Below are positions 1 to 9,521 of a stretch of DNA of 64,000 nucleotides, one piece after another. Within the stretch, counting starts at the first letter, position 1. Each line of letters starts with the position of its first letter. This DNA is from JBGSKY01 sp041740995 (GTDB lineage Bacteria > Planctomycetota > Planctomycetia > Pirellulales > Pirellulaceae). The stretch lies in NCBI GenBank assembly GCA_041740995.1, contig JBGSKY010000236.1, positions 1 to 64,000 on the forward strand, given 5' to 3'. The position numbers and the translations under genes were made by a program. Below the pieces are notes generated by a model that did no database searches, was not told where the DNA came from, and saw only the letters and a list, made by a program, of their open reading frames with translations.

Positions 1-1
1 T

Positions 2-3000
2 GGAACCGTTCAAGAGTTGTTCCTCGATTTCGATGGAGCAGTTTTTGATCGCAGCGTCTACGGAGGTTCGGTTCCGGGCGGAACCGTAATTGTTCCAAGT
101 CTAGCGGAGTCTTTGGCGCCTTATGGATATTCTGCCGCTGAAATCAATCAGGTCATCGATGGCGTGATCGCTCAAGTGAATCTCATATTCAACGGATTGA
201 TTCCTAGCACCGGGACGAATGGCGACTTTTTGAATGATTCGGTGCCGGGTAATTACGCGCTGAGAATTACAAACAGCCGCGACCACGGGAATCGCACGGG
301 GATTCAAAACGTAAGTACCGCTTTGATTGGTGGCAACTCAAACAGTTTTTTCAGTGACCCTGACCCACAAATTCTTGGAATCATTGGTATCGCGTCGCAA
401 ATCGACGTCGGCAATTTTGATCACGATGACGTTTTCGCGGTCTTCGCCGAAAATTTCCCACTGATCGGCTTAGACAGGTTTAGCGCCGTTGCGCCAGGTT
501 TCACCACTGTCGACTTCTTTGCCAATTTGCTTGGCAGCGTAGTGTCGCATGAGTTTGGCCACACGCTCGGGCTATTTCATACGAACTTTTTCAACAACAT
601 TACGAACCTGATGGATCCGTTCTTGGCCATCCCGAATGGTCCGGATGGAATCTTTGGAACCGCCGACGACGAGGTGGTTGGGTTTACGACCGACCAATAC
701 CGATTGGCTAGTCCGCTTTTCCCGACAATCCCAGGCGAATTTTTGCTTGGCCTTGAAAATCAAGCGGCCACTGTATCCCACGCTCTGGCGACTGGTACTC
801 GCGGCGGAAGCATCACCGGTGTGGTATTCAACGATTTTAACCGCAACGGCAGCCAACAAAGCGGCGAATATGGAATCGCTGGCCAAACGGTGTTTGTCGA
901 CCTGAACCGCAATGGTCAACTCGATAGTGGAGAGCAACGCGTAACAACTGGTGGCGATGGCAGCTATCGGTTGAGCGTCGCTGCTGGAACTTACAGCATC
1001 GTAGTCATCGCGGCGACCAATTTTGTTGCTTCAACAACTGCAACCCAAGTCACCGTCCAGCTTGATCAAGTTCGCAGTAACGTGAACTTTGGCCAATATC
1101 TGGTCAACAACCAAGTCATCACGGGTTTCAAATGGGCAGACATCAATGGCAATGGAATCCGCGAGGTTCTTCCTGGATCGGCGGAGCCTGGTATTGGTGG
1201 CGTTTACATCTATGCTGATCTCGATGGCGATGAACGTCCTGATTTTGCCGAACCCGGCGCTTATACAAACGTCGATGGCTCGTATTCTCTAACCGTTCCT
1301 GCGACTGGCAGTTTTGCGATCCGAGAATTGCTTGTGTCAGGTTTTATTCAAACGTTCCCGGTCGGTGGAACGCATCTGATCACCAATTCGACGCCACGCC
1401 CACTGCGTGGTTTAGATTTCGGTAACCAGCCAGCTCGAGATTATGGGGACCTGCCGGTTCGATATGGGACTCTGGCTGCTGACAACGGGCCAAACCATGG
1501 GTTGCGACCAGGACTTTCACTTGGCACTCAAATCGACTTAGATGCTGACGGACAGCCAACCGATGGTGCAAACGGAGACGACCTTAATTTTTCACCTGGC
1601 GCGACGACCGGCGTGGACGACGAAGACGGCGTAACGCTCGTCAATCCGTTGGCTTTGGGGGCGGGCAACAGGATCCGTGTTGTAGTGAACAATACATCGG
1701 GTGCTCAAGCTTATCTGCAGGGCTGGATCGATCTGAACAACAACGGCAACTTTGACGATCCAGGCGAGCATATCATCAGTGATAGCACGACAGGGACCGG
1801 CGACTACACCTTTACAATTCCAAGCACTTCAACGGTCGGCAATGTCTACGCACGATTTCGGCTGAGCCTAGAACGCGGTGTTGGACCGAAGGGCTCAACC
1901 GAAGCTGGTGAAGTCGAAGATTATCGATTCCAAGTCTTATCAAGCTTGCAGTACACAACCCCAGATACGTTTACCGTAGTTCGGAATTCGACCAACAACG
2001 TGCTCAACGTATTGAACAATGATCAAGCGACGATGCTCGACGGCTTTTCGGCGACCATCACCAGCGTCAGTCAGGGCAGCAGAGGCGGTACTGCGACCAC
2101 CAATGGCACAACGGTCAGCTACACTCCGCCACGCGGTTTTGTCGGTACCGAAGTTTTCCGATACACCATTCGAGTTTCCAATGGCGTCACGGTCACCGAG
2201 TCGGTAACGGTGACAACTGACTTCTTTTTCGCCAATCCGGTTGCCGTCGATAATTCGTTCGACGTATCGGTAAACGCACAGAATATTCTGCTTGACGTGC
2301 TCGGCAACGATGTCGAAGGCCAAAATGGACGCTTGTCGATTCAATCGATAGGAACTACGAGTGCCAACGGGCGGGCGGTCTTGAGTTCAAACGGGCAGAA
2401 AATTTCCTACACGCCAGCACCTGGATTCGAAGGAACTGAAACATTCTCATACACGGTTACGGACAGCTCCGGTGCAACGTCGATTGCCCGCGTCGTAACG
2501 CACGTTTTGCCAGGCGATCGTGACAATGATGACGTCGAATTCACGCTTCGTTTCCGAGACGCAGCAGGCAATACCATCAGCCAAATTGTTCAAGGCGAGA
2601 GCTTTTTTGTTGATGTCTTCGTCGATGATATTCGAGCAAGCGTGACTGGGAATCCCGGCGTTTTCGCAGCCTATTTGGACTTACTCTACAACCGCAGCTT
2701 GACGCTGCCATCGGTTCCGATTGCAGGCAGTTCTTTCGACTTCAATGTCCAGTTTAACAGCCCGTATAATACCTTGCAGAGCGGCTCGGCTAGTATCCCT
2801 GGTCTGATCAATGAATTGGGTGCATCGGCTAGTGCGACGGTCAATCAAGGCAGTGCGGTTCGGCTGGCGACGCTGAAATTCGACGCCTTGGCAGCTGGGA
2901 TTGCAACTTTTATCCCAGACCATGCCGACATCGCACCAGCCTCGGACACTCTTCTTGCAAACAACGCTGGAACTGCGGTTCCCAAGTCGAGAATCCGCTA

Positions 3001-4276
3001 TGTGCGATCGCCTCTTGTGATTTTGGCTAATCCAGCTGAGTTCCCGCAAGCGGTCGATGATTCGCTGGGTAGAAACTTGGCAATCAATTCGACCAACAAT
3101 ACGATCGATGTGCTCCGAAATGATATCATCGGCGCTAATGGCCCCATCAGGATCTTGTCAGTGACTCAGCCTGGAAATGGTTCGGTGACAATCGATCGCA
3201 AGGGAAATAGTGATCCAACTGACGATGTGATTCTATTTAATGCTTCAGGCACTCGATCGACGGAAACGTTTAATTACACGATCGTCGATGGTTTGGGTTT
3301 TCAATCAACGGCTACTGTCACCGTTCAAGTTGGCAATGTGACGACCGATGACTTGATCAATTTGCGGCTTGAAATTACCGACTTGGCGGGTGATCCAATT
3401 TCGCAAATTGGTGTCAATCAACAATTCCAAATTCGGGGCTATGTCGATGATCTGCGTTCGATAAACACCGATTTGGGTGTCTTTGCGGCGTACCAAGATA
3501 TCTTGTTCTCGGATGCGACTCTTGCCACAGTAAATGCGGCTGGCAACGCTCGCGGATTCGCGGTCACCTTCTCCAGCGATTACTCTAACGCGGCATCCGG
3601 TGATATTCGAATCCCTGGTCTGATCAATGAAATCGGTTCGCAGCAAACCAACAACGCGACCGCGTTGGGCGGTGCCGAGCGACTTCAGTTCATTGTCACG
3701 TTGACCGCAAAGAAGGTCGGGACATTGACTTTCACCGGTGACCCGGCGGACTTGCCACAGCTCAGCGATACATTGCTCTTTGATACCATTGCACCGGTCG
3801 ATCCGTCCAGGATTCGATATAATGACGCGACGGTCTCAATCGTTCTCGCTGGCGGCACTCCGGGCGCTGGCGAAGGATTTACCAATCGCGTCAATCGAAA
3901 CGATGTGAACAATGATGGTTACGTTTCAGCGATCGACGTGCTGGGAATCATCAATGCGATCAACTCGCGGCAATCCGGTCCGTTGTTTACGGGACTCTCT
4001 GGCGAAGGTGAACAATCCTCATCAATTAAGTTGTATGTCGATACGAATGGTGATGACTACTTGACTTCGCTTGACGTGTTGCAAGTTATCAACTTCATCA
4101 ATGCTCGCTCACGACGTGGATCGCGCAATTTGGTTGCCGAAGGCGAAGGCCCATCTGCTCCGACGACGGTCGATACCGTGTTGTCAAGTTCGGTTTCTGC
4201 CAACAGCTTTGAAAGTGCGATCGATGCGATAGCAATTGATGTCGACGCGATAAAAAAAGCTGGCACACGAGCCTAA
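2..4276 (+). CDS. Secreted metzincin-like metalloprotease with SdrD-type, GEVED, cadherin-like and dockerin modules (5' partial)
   Basis: The frame is open to the left window edge, so the true start and signal peptide lie outside; residues are numbered from a TTG at 17. A zinc site HEFGHTLGLFH sits at about residues 178-188 and fits the metzincin pattern HExxHxxGxxH. A possible Met-turn (NLMDP) follows at about 197-201. Then come two SdrD-B-like beta modules (about 265-470), a GEVED domain with Asp-rich calcium-like loops (about 474-640), and cadherin-like/Big domains (about 645-830 and 1010-1108). Two copies of a module of about 165 residues (about 840-1000 and 1113-1275) share VFAAY and PGLINE motifs. 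A dockerin-like pair of DxNxDG-type loops lies at about 1290-1365. The protein is probably extracellular or cell-surface attached. Protease activity is inferred from the motif; the substrate is unknown. Confidence 0.88.
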   Translation, partial: GTVQELFLDFDGAVFDRSVYGGSVPGGTVIVPSLAESLAPYGYSAAEINQVIDGVIAQVNLIFNGLIPSTGTNGDFLNDSVPGNYALRITNSRDHGNRTGIQNVSTALIGGNSNSFFSDPDPQILGIIGIASQIDVGNFDHDDVFAVFAENFPLIGLDRFSAVAPGFTTVDFFANLLGSVVSHEFGHTLGLFHTNFFNNITNLMDPFLAIPNGPDGIFGTADDEVVGFTTDQYRLASPLFPTIPGEFLLGLENQAATVSHALATGTRGGSITGVVFNDFNRNGSQQSGEYGIAGQTVFVDLNRNGQLDSGEQRVTTGGDGSYRLSVAAGTYSIVVIAATNFVASTTATQVTVQLDQVRSNVNFGQYLVNNQVITGFKWADINGNGIREVLPGSAEPGIGGVYIYADLDGDERPDFAEPGAYTNVDGSYSLTVPATGSFAIRELLVSGFIQTFPVGGTHLITNSTPRPLRGLDFGNQPARDYGDLPVRYGTLAADNGPNHGLRPGLSLGTQIDLDADGQPTDGANGDDLNFSPGATTGVDDEDGVTLVNPLALGAGNRIRVVVNNTSGAQAYLQGWIDLNNNGNFDDPGEHIISDSTTGTGDYTFTIPSTSTVGNVYARFRLSLERGVGPKGSTEAGEVEDYRFQVLSSLQYTTPDTFTVVRNSTNNVLNVLNNDQATMLDGFSATITSVSQGSRGGTATTNGTTVSYTPPRGFVGTEVFRYTIRVSNGVTVTESVTVTTDFFFANPVAVDNSFDVSVNAQNILLDVLGNDVEGQNGRLSIQSIGTTSANGRAVLSSNGQKISYTPAPGFEGTETFSYTVTDSSGATSIARVVTHVLPGDRDNDDVEFTLRFRDAAGNTISQIVQGESFFVDVFVDDIRASVTGNPGVFAAYLDLLYNRSLTLPSVPIAGSSFDFNVQFNSPYNTLQSGSASIPGLINELGASASATVNQGSAVRLATLKFDALAAGIATFIPDHADIAPASDTLLANNAGTAVPKSRIRYVRSPLVILANPAEFPQAVDDSLGRNLAINSTNNTIDVLRNDIIGANGPIRILSVTQPGNGSVTIDRKGNSDPTDDVILFNASGTRSTETFNYTIVDGLGFQSTATVTVQVGNVTTDDLINLRLEITDLAGDPISQIGVNQQFQIRGYVDDLRSINTDLGVFAAYQDILFSDATLATVNAAGNARGFAVTFSSDYSNAASGDIRIPGLINEIGSQQTNNATALGGAERLQFIVTLTAKKVGTLTFTGDPADLPQLSDTLLFDTIAPVDPSRIRYNDATVSIVLAGGTPGAGEGFTNRVNRNDVNNDGYVSAIDVLGIINAINSRQSGPLFTGLSGEGEQSSSIKLYVDTNGDDYLTSLDVLQVINFINARSRRGSRNLVAEGEGPSAPTTVDTVLSSSVSANSFESAIDAIAIDVDAIKKAGTRA

Positions 4277-4462
4277 GTGAGTGGCATCAAATAACTTGCC
4301 GATTTGCACAGCACTTTATTGGACCCCCATAAGCTTGACTAATGGGTGAATCGGCTTTGTGAGCTAACATCACTCGGTAGGCCAGGACCATTGCGAACGA
4401 AACATCAAAAGACTTCAAGCGTTGGGTAGCATATTTTTGAACGAAGACTAAATTCTCGTCTT

Positions 4463-5479
4463 ATGTTACCTAAAATCGCGATTACGATGGGCGATCCAGC
4501 CGGAGTCGGCCCCGAAGTCTGCTTGGCCGCTTTGTGTGAACCAACCATTCAAGATGTATGTTGTCCGATCATCTTCGGCAATTCAAATGTCATGTCGGCA
4601 TGCGCCGAGGCTTTGGGTTCAACTGCTCGATTTGAACGACTTTCTTGGACCGAATTCCAAACAAACTCGAACAGAATTTATAGACCCACAGTCGTTGATT
4701 GTTTTTCAATGTCGGGGGTATCGTTCAAACCCGGTTTCATAAGTGCATTTACGGGGGAAGCAAGTTTTCAGTCGATTCAAAGGGCAATTGACGCCGCTCT
4801 CAAAGGCTTTGTTGCAGGCGTGACGACTGCGCCGATAAATAAAGAAGCGATTCACTTAGCTGGCCACAATTATCCTGGGCATACGGAAATGTTTGCCGAG
4901 CGATGTGATTCTAATCGATCCTGCATGATGCAATTCTCTGACGAGATAACTTGCACGTTTGTCACTGTTCACTGTGGATATGCCGACGTCAATCAATTGC
5001 TGACACAGCAGCGCATCGTCGAAGTGATTGAACTGACCACCGAGGCAATGTGGCGACTGCACAATCGTAAACCCAAGTTGGTTGTATGCGGATTGAACCC
5101 TCATGCTGGCGAACATGGTTTGTTTGGCGATCGCGAAGAGGAAAGGATCATTTTGCCTGCGATCGAGTCATGCCGAAACGATCGATCGGAGATTGAAGGG
5201 CCGATCCCAGCCGACACGGCGTTTTTGCCTTGGAAGCGTGCCTCGACGGATGCGTTTATTTGCATGTACCACGACCAAGGGCACATTCCAGTCAAAGCTC
5301 TTGCATTCGATCGAGCCGTCAACACCACGTTGGGTATTTCTATCATCCGAACGAGTGTCGATCATGGAACCGCACTGGATATCGCTTGGCAGGGCAAAGC
5401 GAACCCTGGCAGCATGTTCGCAGCGATAAAGTTAGCGGTCAGACTTGGTGATCCGAAACCAGTCGATGATCGCGTTTAG
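4463..5479 (+). CDS. pdxA: 4-hydroxythreonine-4-phosphate dehydrogenase PdxA
   Basis: This 338-residue protein has the normal PdxA length. It catalyses NAD-dependent oxidation of 4-phosphohydroxy-L-threonine in the DXP-dependent pyridoxal phosphate pathway. The N-terminus carries the family motif GDPAGVGPE. TAPINKEA and GHTEMFAE follow in the middle, then NPHAGEHGLFG. The metal and substrate residues are in MYHDQGHIPVK and in the late DHGTALDIAW segment. The ATG at 4463 begins directly with the conserved MLPKIAITMGDP stretch, so the start is secure. The gene stands alone: the upstream gene ends 186 bp earlier and the downstream oxidoreductase starts about 140 bp later with its own possible promoter. 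PdxA paralogues acting on threonate or erythronate derivatives exist, but nothing here points to one. Confidence 0.95.
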   Translation: MLPKIAITMGDPAGVGPEVCLAALCEPTIQDVCCPIIFGNSNVMSACAEALGSTARFERLSWTEFQTNSNRIYRPTVVDCFSMSGVSFKPGFISAFTGEASFQSIQRAIDAALKGFVAGVTTAPINKEAIHLAGHNYPGHTEMFAERCDSNRSCMMQFSDEITCTFVTVHCGYADVNQLLTQQRIVEVIELTTEAMWRLHNRKPKLVVCGLNPHAGEHGLFGDREEERIILPAIESCRNDRSEIEGPIPADTAFLPWKRASTDAFICMYHDQGHIPVKALAFDRAVNTTLGISIIRTSVDHGTALDIAWQGKANPGSMFAAIKLAVRLGDPKPVDDRV

Positions 5480-5532
5480 ACCTGCCGGTTTGGTGCTTTG
5501 CGGTCGCTGTGCCACGGCCTGACAGATCGGTG

Positions 5533-5538
5533 TATAAT
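5533..5538 (+). promoter_or_regulatory. Possible -10 element upstream of the Gfo/Idh/MocA gene
   Basis: A perfect TATAAT lies about 84 bp before the oxidoreductase ATG at 5622. The bases 17 bp upstream (about 5510-5515) match the -35 consensus poorly, so this is only a candidate sigma-70 type promoter. Confidence 0.35.
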
Positions 5539-5621
5539 CAGGCAATATGCTGTGGAAGGTACAGCCGCTGAAGTGCCATAAATTTCATCACAACTACTAA
5601 CTCTTAATCGTGAACAAGAAC

Positions 5622-7133
5622 ATGCTTAATCGAAGACAATTCTCGCTTGCCACTGCAGCCGGGTTGGCAGCCTGCTCGTTGCCTCGCCGCGCCTTATCGC
5701 AGGTCAGTCCCAACAACAAGATTGGCGTTTGCATTGCCGGTGTCAACAGTCGAGGGACTGAGCACATCCGTGGTTTCCACAAAGATGACCGCACCGAGAT
5801 TCGGGCGATTGTTGAGATCGATGAAAAAGTCGGTGCTCGACGTGCTGAGACGATTAAGGAATTGCAAGGCAAGGCGCCGTTAGTTTTCAAAGACGTTCGT
5901 GATGCGCTCGAAGCGCCAGGCATCGACATTTTGTCGTGTGCGACACCCAACCATTGGCATGCTTTGATGGGCGTTTGGGCGATGCAAGCGGGCAAAGACG
6001 TATACATCGAAAAACCGATCAGCCACAATATTCACGAGGGCCGAGCCTTAGTTGCTGCCGCGAAAAAATATGGTCGCATGTTTCAGACGGGCACTCAATG
6101 CCGAAGCAGTACCGCTTGCCAAGAAGCGGTTCGGTTTATGGCTGAAGGTGGCATTGGCGAAGTCAACTTCGCTAGAGGATTGTGCTACAAACGTCGCCCT
6201 TCAATCGGAGCGCTTGGCGATTATGCAATTCCCGAGGAGGTCGATTTCAATTTGTGGAGTGGCCCAGCAACTTACACCGAACCTAAGCTGACTCGAAAAC
6301 AATTTCACTACGATTGGCACTGGCAACGACATTACGGAAACGGCGATCTAGGCAATCAAGGTCCTCACCAGACCGACATTGCCCGATGGGGACTGGGCCT
6401 CAATCGGCATCCTGATTCAGTGATCAGCTATGGCGGTCGATTAGGCTATCAAGCCGAACGAAAAGATCCGGATTATGTCGACGCTGGCGATACTGCCAAT
6501 ACCGAAGTCTCAATCTATGACTACGGCGACAAATGTATCGTCTTCGAAACTAGAGGCTTGGACGTTACTGAATCGGCTGGCGAGGAAGTTGATGCCATGT
6601 TTGGAAAATATCCAGGCAATAAGATCGGCGTCATTTTTTATGGCAGCGAGGGCTACGTTGCTCAAACGAGCTACGAAAATTGTCGCGTGTTCGACTTGAA
6701 ATGGAATTTGGTCCAAGAGTTTAAATGTAATGACGTCGGTGACTCGCATTTTGCTAATTTTCTCGACGCTTGCGAATCCCGCGACTCGACCTCGCTCAAT
6801 GCCGACGCAGAAATTGGACATCTTTCCGCAGCGGTCAGCCATCTAGGTAATATTTCGTATTACCTGGGAGAACGTAACAAAACTACGGTCGAAGAGCTTA
6901 AAGCGAACATCGAAGGGATCAAAAGCCTTGACCAAAATCTGGTCACACTTCAACGCACGATCACTCACCTTGAATCCAATGGTGTCGATCTTGCAAAGAC
7001 TCCAATTGCGATGGGCCCGCATCTTCAATTCGACGCGAAGAACGAGATGTTTATTGATAACGACGAAGCCAACAAGATGCTCACTCGCGAATACCGAGCA
7101 GGCTTTGAAGTTCCATCGGCTGAAAACGTCTAG
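5622..7133 (+). CDS. Gfo/Idh/MocA family oxidoreductase with Tat-type signal
   Basis: The 503-residue protein begins with a twin-arginine-like leader (NRRQFSLATAAG followed by a hydrophobic stretch), so export by the Tat pathway is likely. An N-terminal Rossmann domain follows (GVCIAGVNSRGTEHIRGF). The family signature EKPISHN, with the catalytic-type Lys, comes after the CATPNHWHA segment. The C-terminal half is the alpha/beta substrate domain. Such proteins oxidise or reduce sugars and cyclitols with NAD(P); planctomycetes have many Tat-exported copies, usually with unknown substrate. A GTG 12 bp upstream (5610) is in frame, but the ATG at 5622 gives the better Tat leader. No catabolic partner gene is adjacent, so the substrate cannot be named. 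Confidence 0.93.
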   Translation: MLNRRQFSLATAAGLAACSLPRRALSQVSPNNKIGVCIAGVNSRGTEHIRGFHKDDRTEIRAIVEIDEKVGARRAETIKELQGKAPLVFKDVRDALEAPGIDILSCATPNHWHALMGVWAMQAGKDVYIEKPISHNIHEGRALVAAAKKYGRMFQTGTQCRSSTACQEAVRFMAEGGIGEVNFARGLCYKRRPSIGALGDYAIPEEVDFNLWSGPATYTEPKLTRKQFHYDWHWQRHYGNGDLGNQGPHQTDIARWGLGLNRHPDSVISYGGRLGYQAERKDPDYVDAGDTANTEVSIYDYGDKCIVFETRGLDVTESAGEEVDAMFGKYPGNKIGVIFYGSEGYVAQTSYENCRVFDLKWNLVQEFKCNDVGDSHFANFLDACESRDSTSLNADAEIGHLSAAVSHLGNISYYLGERNKTTVEELKANIEGIKSLDQNLVTLQRTITHLESNGVDLAKTPIAMGPHLQFDAKNEMFIDNDEANKMLTREYRAGFEVPSAENV

Positions 7134-7156
7134 TTCAACACACTCTTATTGAATAC

Positions 7157-7183
7157 TCCATTCGTGAATAACTCACGAATGGA
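7157..7183. terminator. Hairpin between convergent genes, possible bidirectional terminator
   Basis: An 11-bp perfect inverted repeat (7157-7167 and 7173-7183) with a 5-base loop lies between the oxidoreductase stop and the CoA-disulfide reductase stop. The right arm includes the stop codon of the leftward gene. No clear T-run follows on either strand, so it could be a factor-dependent terminator or an mRNA-end stabiliser. Confidence 0.4.
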
Positions 7184-8813
7184 TACGAGTCCACGAAGTG
7201 TAGCCGCCGCTTAGGTTTTGAACTTGAAAACCCTTTTGGGCAAGTAACCGAGTGGCAACATATCCTCGTTGGCCAACTTTGCAGTAGGCCACCAGTGGTC
7301 GATCAAGCGGCAATTCGTCTAACCGTTCACGGAGCGATTCGATTGGTACATTTTTCGAATCGGGAATATGACCGCTGGCAAACTCCGCTGGACTTCGCAC
7401 GTCAAGCACAAAATAATCGCCAAGCTTTTCCGCGAGATTCTCCGCCTGAATAATTGGCTGGTCGTTTCGCATCACTCCAGCGGCAACGAAACCGACCATG
7501 TTGATTGGGTCTTTGGCGTGACCATATTGAGGTGCATAACACAGCTCGACTTCTTCCAAGTCTTCAACAGTCATTCCGGCTTGAATTGCAACAGCAAGAA
7601 CATCAATCCGTTTATCGACACCGTTTGTCCCGACGCACTGTGCACCTAAAATTGCTCCTGACGATGGAGCAAAGAGTAGCTTGATCGTCATCGGAGTTGC
7701 GTCTGGATAATAGGTCGCGTGATCAGCTGGATGAATGTAGATCTTTTCAAAGTCGGTCTTGGATCGTCGAAGCGATTTTTCGCTCAGGCCAGTCATCGCC
7801 GCGGTCATTCCAAAAACTCCAACAATGGCCGTACCCTGGGTTCCGCGATAGGTCGAAGGCCTGCCAAAAATATGGTCTGCGGCAATACGTCCCTGACGAT
7901 TGGCTGGACCGGCAAGTGGAATTTGAATCGGTGTTTTAGCGACAAAACAAGAGACTTCTGCAACATCGCCGACAGCGTAAATATGCGAATCGTTGGTCTG
8001 CATATTTTCATTTGTCACAATGCCGCCGCGGTTACCGCAAGCGATTCCCGCTGCCGCGGCGAGCTGACTGTCGGGCCGAACGCCAATACAGACAACGGCT
8101 AGGTCCGCCTGCAAGGTAGCCTTCGATTGCAGATCGATCTGCAATCCGTCGTTCGACTCAGTAAACTTTTCGATTGAGTCGTGCAAGCGAACATCGACGC
8201 CATTTTCTTTCAAATGATCTTCAATCGGCCCAATCATTTCGCGATCCCAGGGCGGTAAAACTTGATCGGCTAGTTCCACGATGGTTACGTGCATTCCGCG
8301 CCGGACAAAGTTTTCAGCTAACTCAATTCCGATGAATCCCGCACCCAAGATGACTGCCCGCTTGGCTCCGGAAGTGACAACCGAGTGCATTCGGTCAGCA
8401 TCGTTCAGATCACGCAACGTCATTACTAGTCGACTTTCGATGCCCGGTATCGGCGGGCGAAACGCCGATGCGCCGGTTGCAATTATCAAGCGATCGTATG
8501 ACTCGTTGTAAACTTCTTGTGACTCAAGATTGCGAACTTGGACTTCTTGCCGTTCTCTATCGATCGCAATGACTTCACTTCGCGTTCGAACGTCCAATCG
8601 GTGACGCTGGCGAAGCATCTCGACAGGCGCGACCAGCAACTTATTTCGTGATTCAATTTCGCCGCCGATGTAATACGGCATGCCACAATTGGCGAATGAT
8701 GGATGATGCCCTCGTTCCAGTACAACGATCTCCGATTCTTCGCTCAATCGTCGAGCTCGTGCGGCCGCCGAAGCTCCACCAGCGACGCCCCCGATAATGA
8801 CTAGCTTCTTCAA
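7173..8813 (-). CDS. CoA-disulfide reductase fused to a rhodanese domain
   Basis: The 546-residue protein has an FAD-binding Rossmann start (KKLVIIGGVAGGASAA), the active-site motif FANCGMPYYIGGE with its Cys at residue 43 (the catalytic position known for CoA-disulfide reductases), a second nucleotide-binding motif (GAGFIGIELAE), a YAVGDVAE FAD site and a dimerisation domain. A C-terminal rhodanese domain (about 455-546) carries CKVGQRGY with Cys511. Related fusions reduce CoA disulfide or CoA persulfide with NAD(P)H. The start is a TTG at 8813 with an AAAGGAA Shine-Dalgarno site about 8 bases upstream. The frame extends to 9146, but that part only overlaps ygaP in another phase. It is the last gene of the ArsR-YgaP-CoADR operon, 74 bp after ygaP. 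Confidence 0.93.
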   Translation of the reverse strand: MKKLVIIGGVAGGASAAARARRLSEESEIVVLERGHHPSFANCGMPYYIGGEIESRNKLLVAPVEMLRQRHRLDVRTRSEVIAIDRERQEVQVRNLESQEVYNESYDRLIIATGASAFRPPIPGIESRLVMTLRDLNDADRMHSVVTSGAKRAVILGAGFIGIELAENFVRRGMHVTIVELADQVLPPWDREMIGPIEDHLKENGVDVRLHDSIEKFTESNDGLQIDLQSKATLQADLAVVCIGVRPDSQLAAAAGIACGNRGGIVTNENMQTNDSHIYAVGDVAEVSCFVAKTPIQIPLAGPANRQGRIAADHIFGRPSTYRGTQGTAIVGVFGMTAAMTGLSEKSLRRSKTDFEKIYIHPADHATYYPDATPMTIKLLFAPSSGAILGAQCVGTNGVDKRIDVLAVAIQAGMTVEDLEEVELCYAPQYGHAKDPINMVGFVAAGVMRNDQPIIQAENLAEKLGDYFVLDVRSPAEFASGHIPDSKNVPIESLRERLDELPLDRPLVAYCKVGQRGYVATRLLAQKGFQVQNLSGGYTSWTRIHS

Positions 8814-8887
8814 AATCCGCGTTCCTTTTATTTTTTGCCTATTGAAGCACATCTCTTCGAACGCATCGAAGAAACTTTGATCGATTT

Positions 8888-9433
8888 CTAACGCGAGCAT
8901 GCACCGGAGGATTCGACTTGATTCCATGGCATGCGGGCGAGAACCATTCCCATGCCACAAGTGTCCGTGATTCCCGCGAAGGTCAGACCAGCACCTATGA
9001 ACGCGGCCAAGCCGATGAAGGCCGGGTGGACAAAGAATCCCAAGGCGGCACCGATTACTACCAACGAACCGGCCGCAATTCGGACTTGGCGTTCTAGTGA
9101 AATTGCTTTTTTGCCACGGACGACTGGCAAGCCCGCTTGCAGCCATGCGTTCGTGCCACCCTCGACGCTGATGATATTTTCCAAACCAGCACCGGCTAAT
9201 CTTTCAACCGCCTTCTTCGATCGGTTACCACTTTGGCAGATCATATAAAGTGGTCGCGTCGATCCGCCATTTCTGAGCGTTTTGATCGCCTGCGGGTCCA
9301 GCGAGTCGAGCGGAAAGTTCTTTGCCAACGTCGCATGGACTTCTCGATATTCGACCGGTGTCCGCACGTCGATTAAGTCGATCTCGTTCCCAGAGGACAA
9401 CTCGGCCAAACGGTTTACGTCAATAGTTTCCAT
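8888..9433 (-). CDS. ygaP: YgaP-like membrane rhodanese (rhodanese plus DUF2892)
   Basis: The 181-residue protein has an N-terminal rhodanese domain (LIDVRTPVEYRE; active-site loop ICQSGNRS with Cys66). Its C-terminal part contains two membrane helices of the DUF2892 type (RQVRIAAG, FIGAGLTFAGI, CGMG, MPWNQ), closely matching the layout and end motifs of E. coli YgaP. It should hold a persulfide on Cys66 at the inner membrane and transfer sulfane sulfur. The start is set by an AAGGA site 7 bases before the ATG at 9433; the frame continues to 9517, but the extra residues do not resemble the family. It sits between an ArsR regulator and a CoA-disulfide reductase, which supports a role in sulfide or persulfide handling. 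Confidence 0.93.
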   Translation of the reverse strand: METIDVNRLAELSSGNEIDLIDVRTPVEYREVHATLAKNFPLDSLDPQAIKTLRNGGSTRPLYMICQSGNRSKKAVERLAGAGLENIISVEGGTNAWLQAGLPVVRGKKAISLERQVRIAAGSLVVIGAALGFFVHPAFIGLAAFIGAGLTFAGITDTCGMGMVLARMPWNQVESSGACSR

Positions 9434-9521
9434 ATCTAATCCTTCATAAGAGATTTGGGGAGCGAAGTCTGGCGTCTGCATTTGTAATCTGTCGTCAATC
9501 GCTTGATGACTCACCAAGTCG

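Noticed and set aside
8814..9146. N-terminal extension of the CoA-disulfide reductase by 111 codons
   Set aside because: The extra part overlaps ygaP in another phase. The TTG at 8813 has a good Shine-Dalgarno site and starts at the conserved FAD-binding strand.
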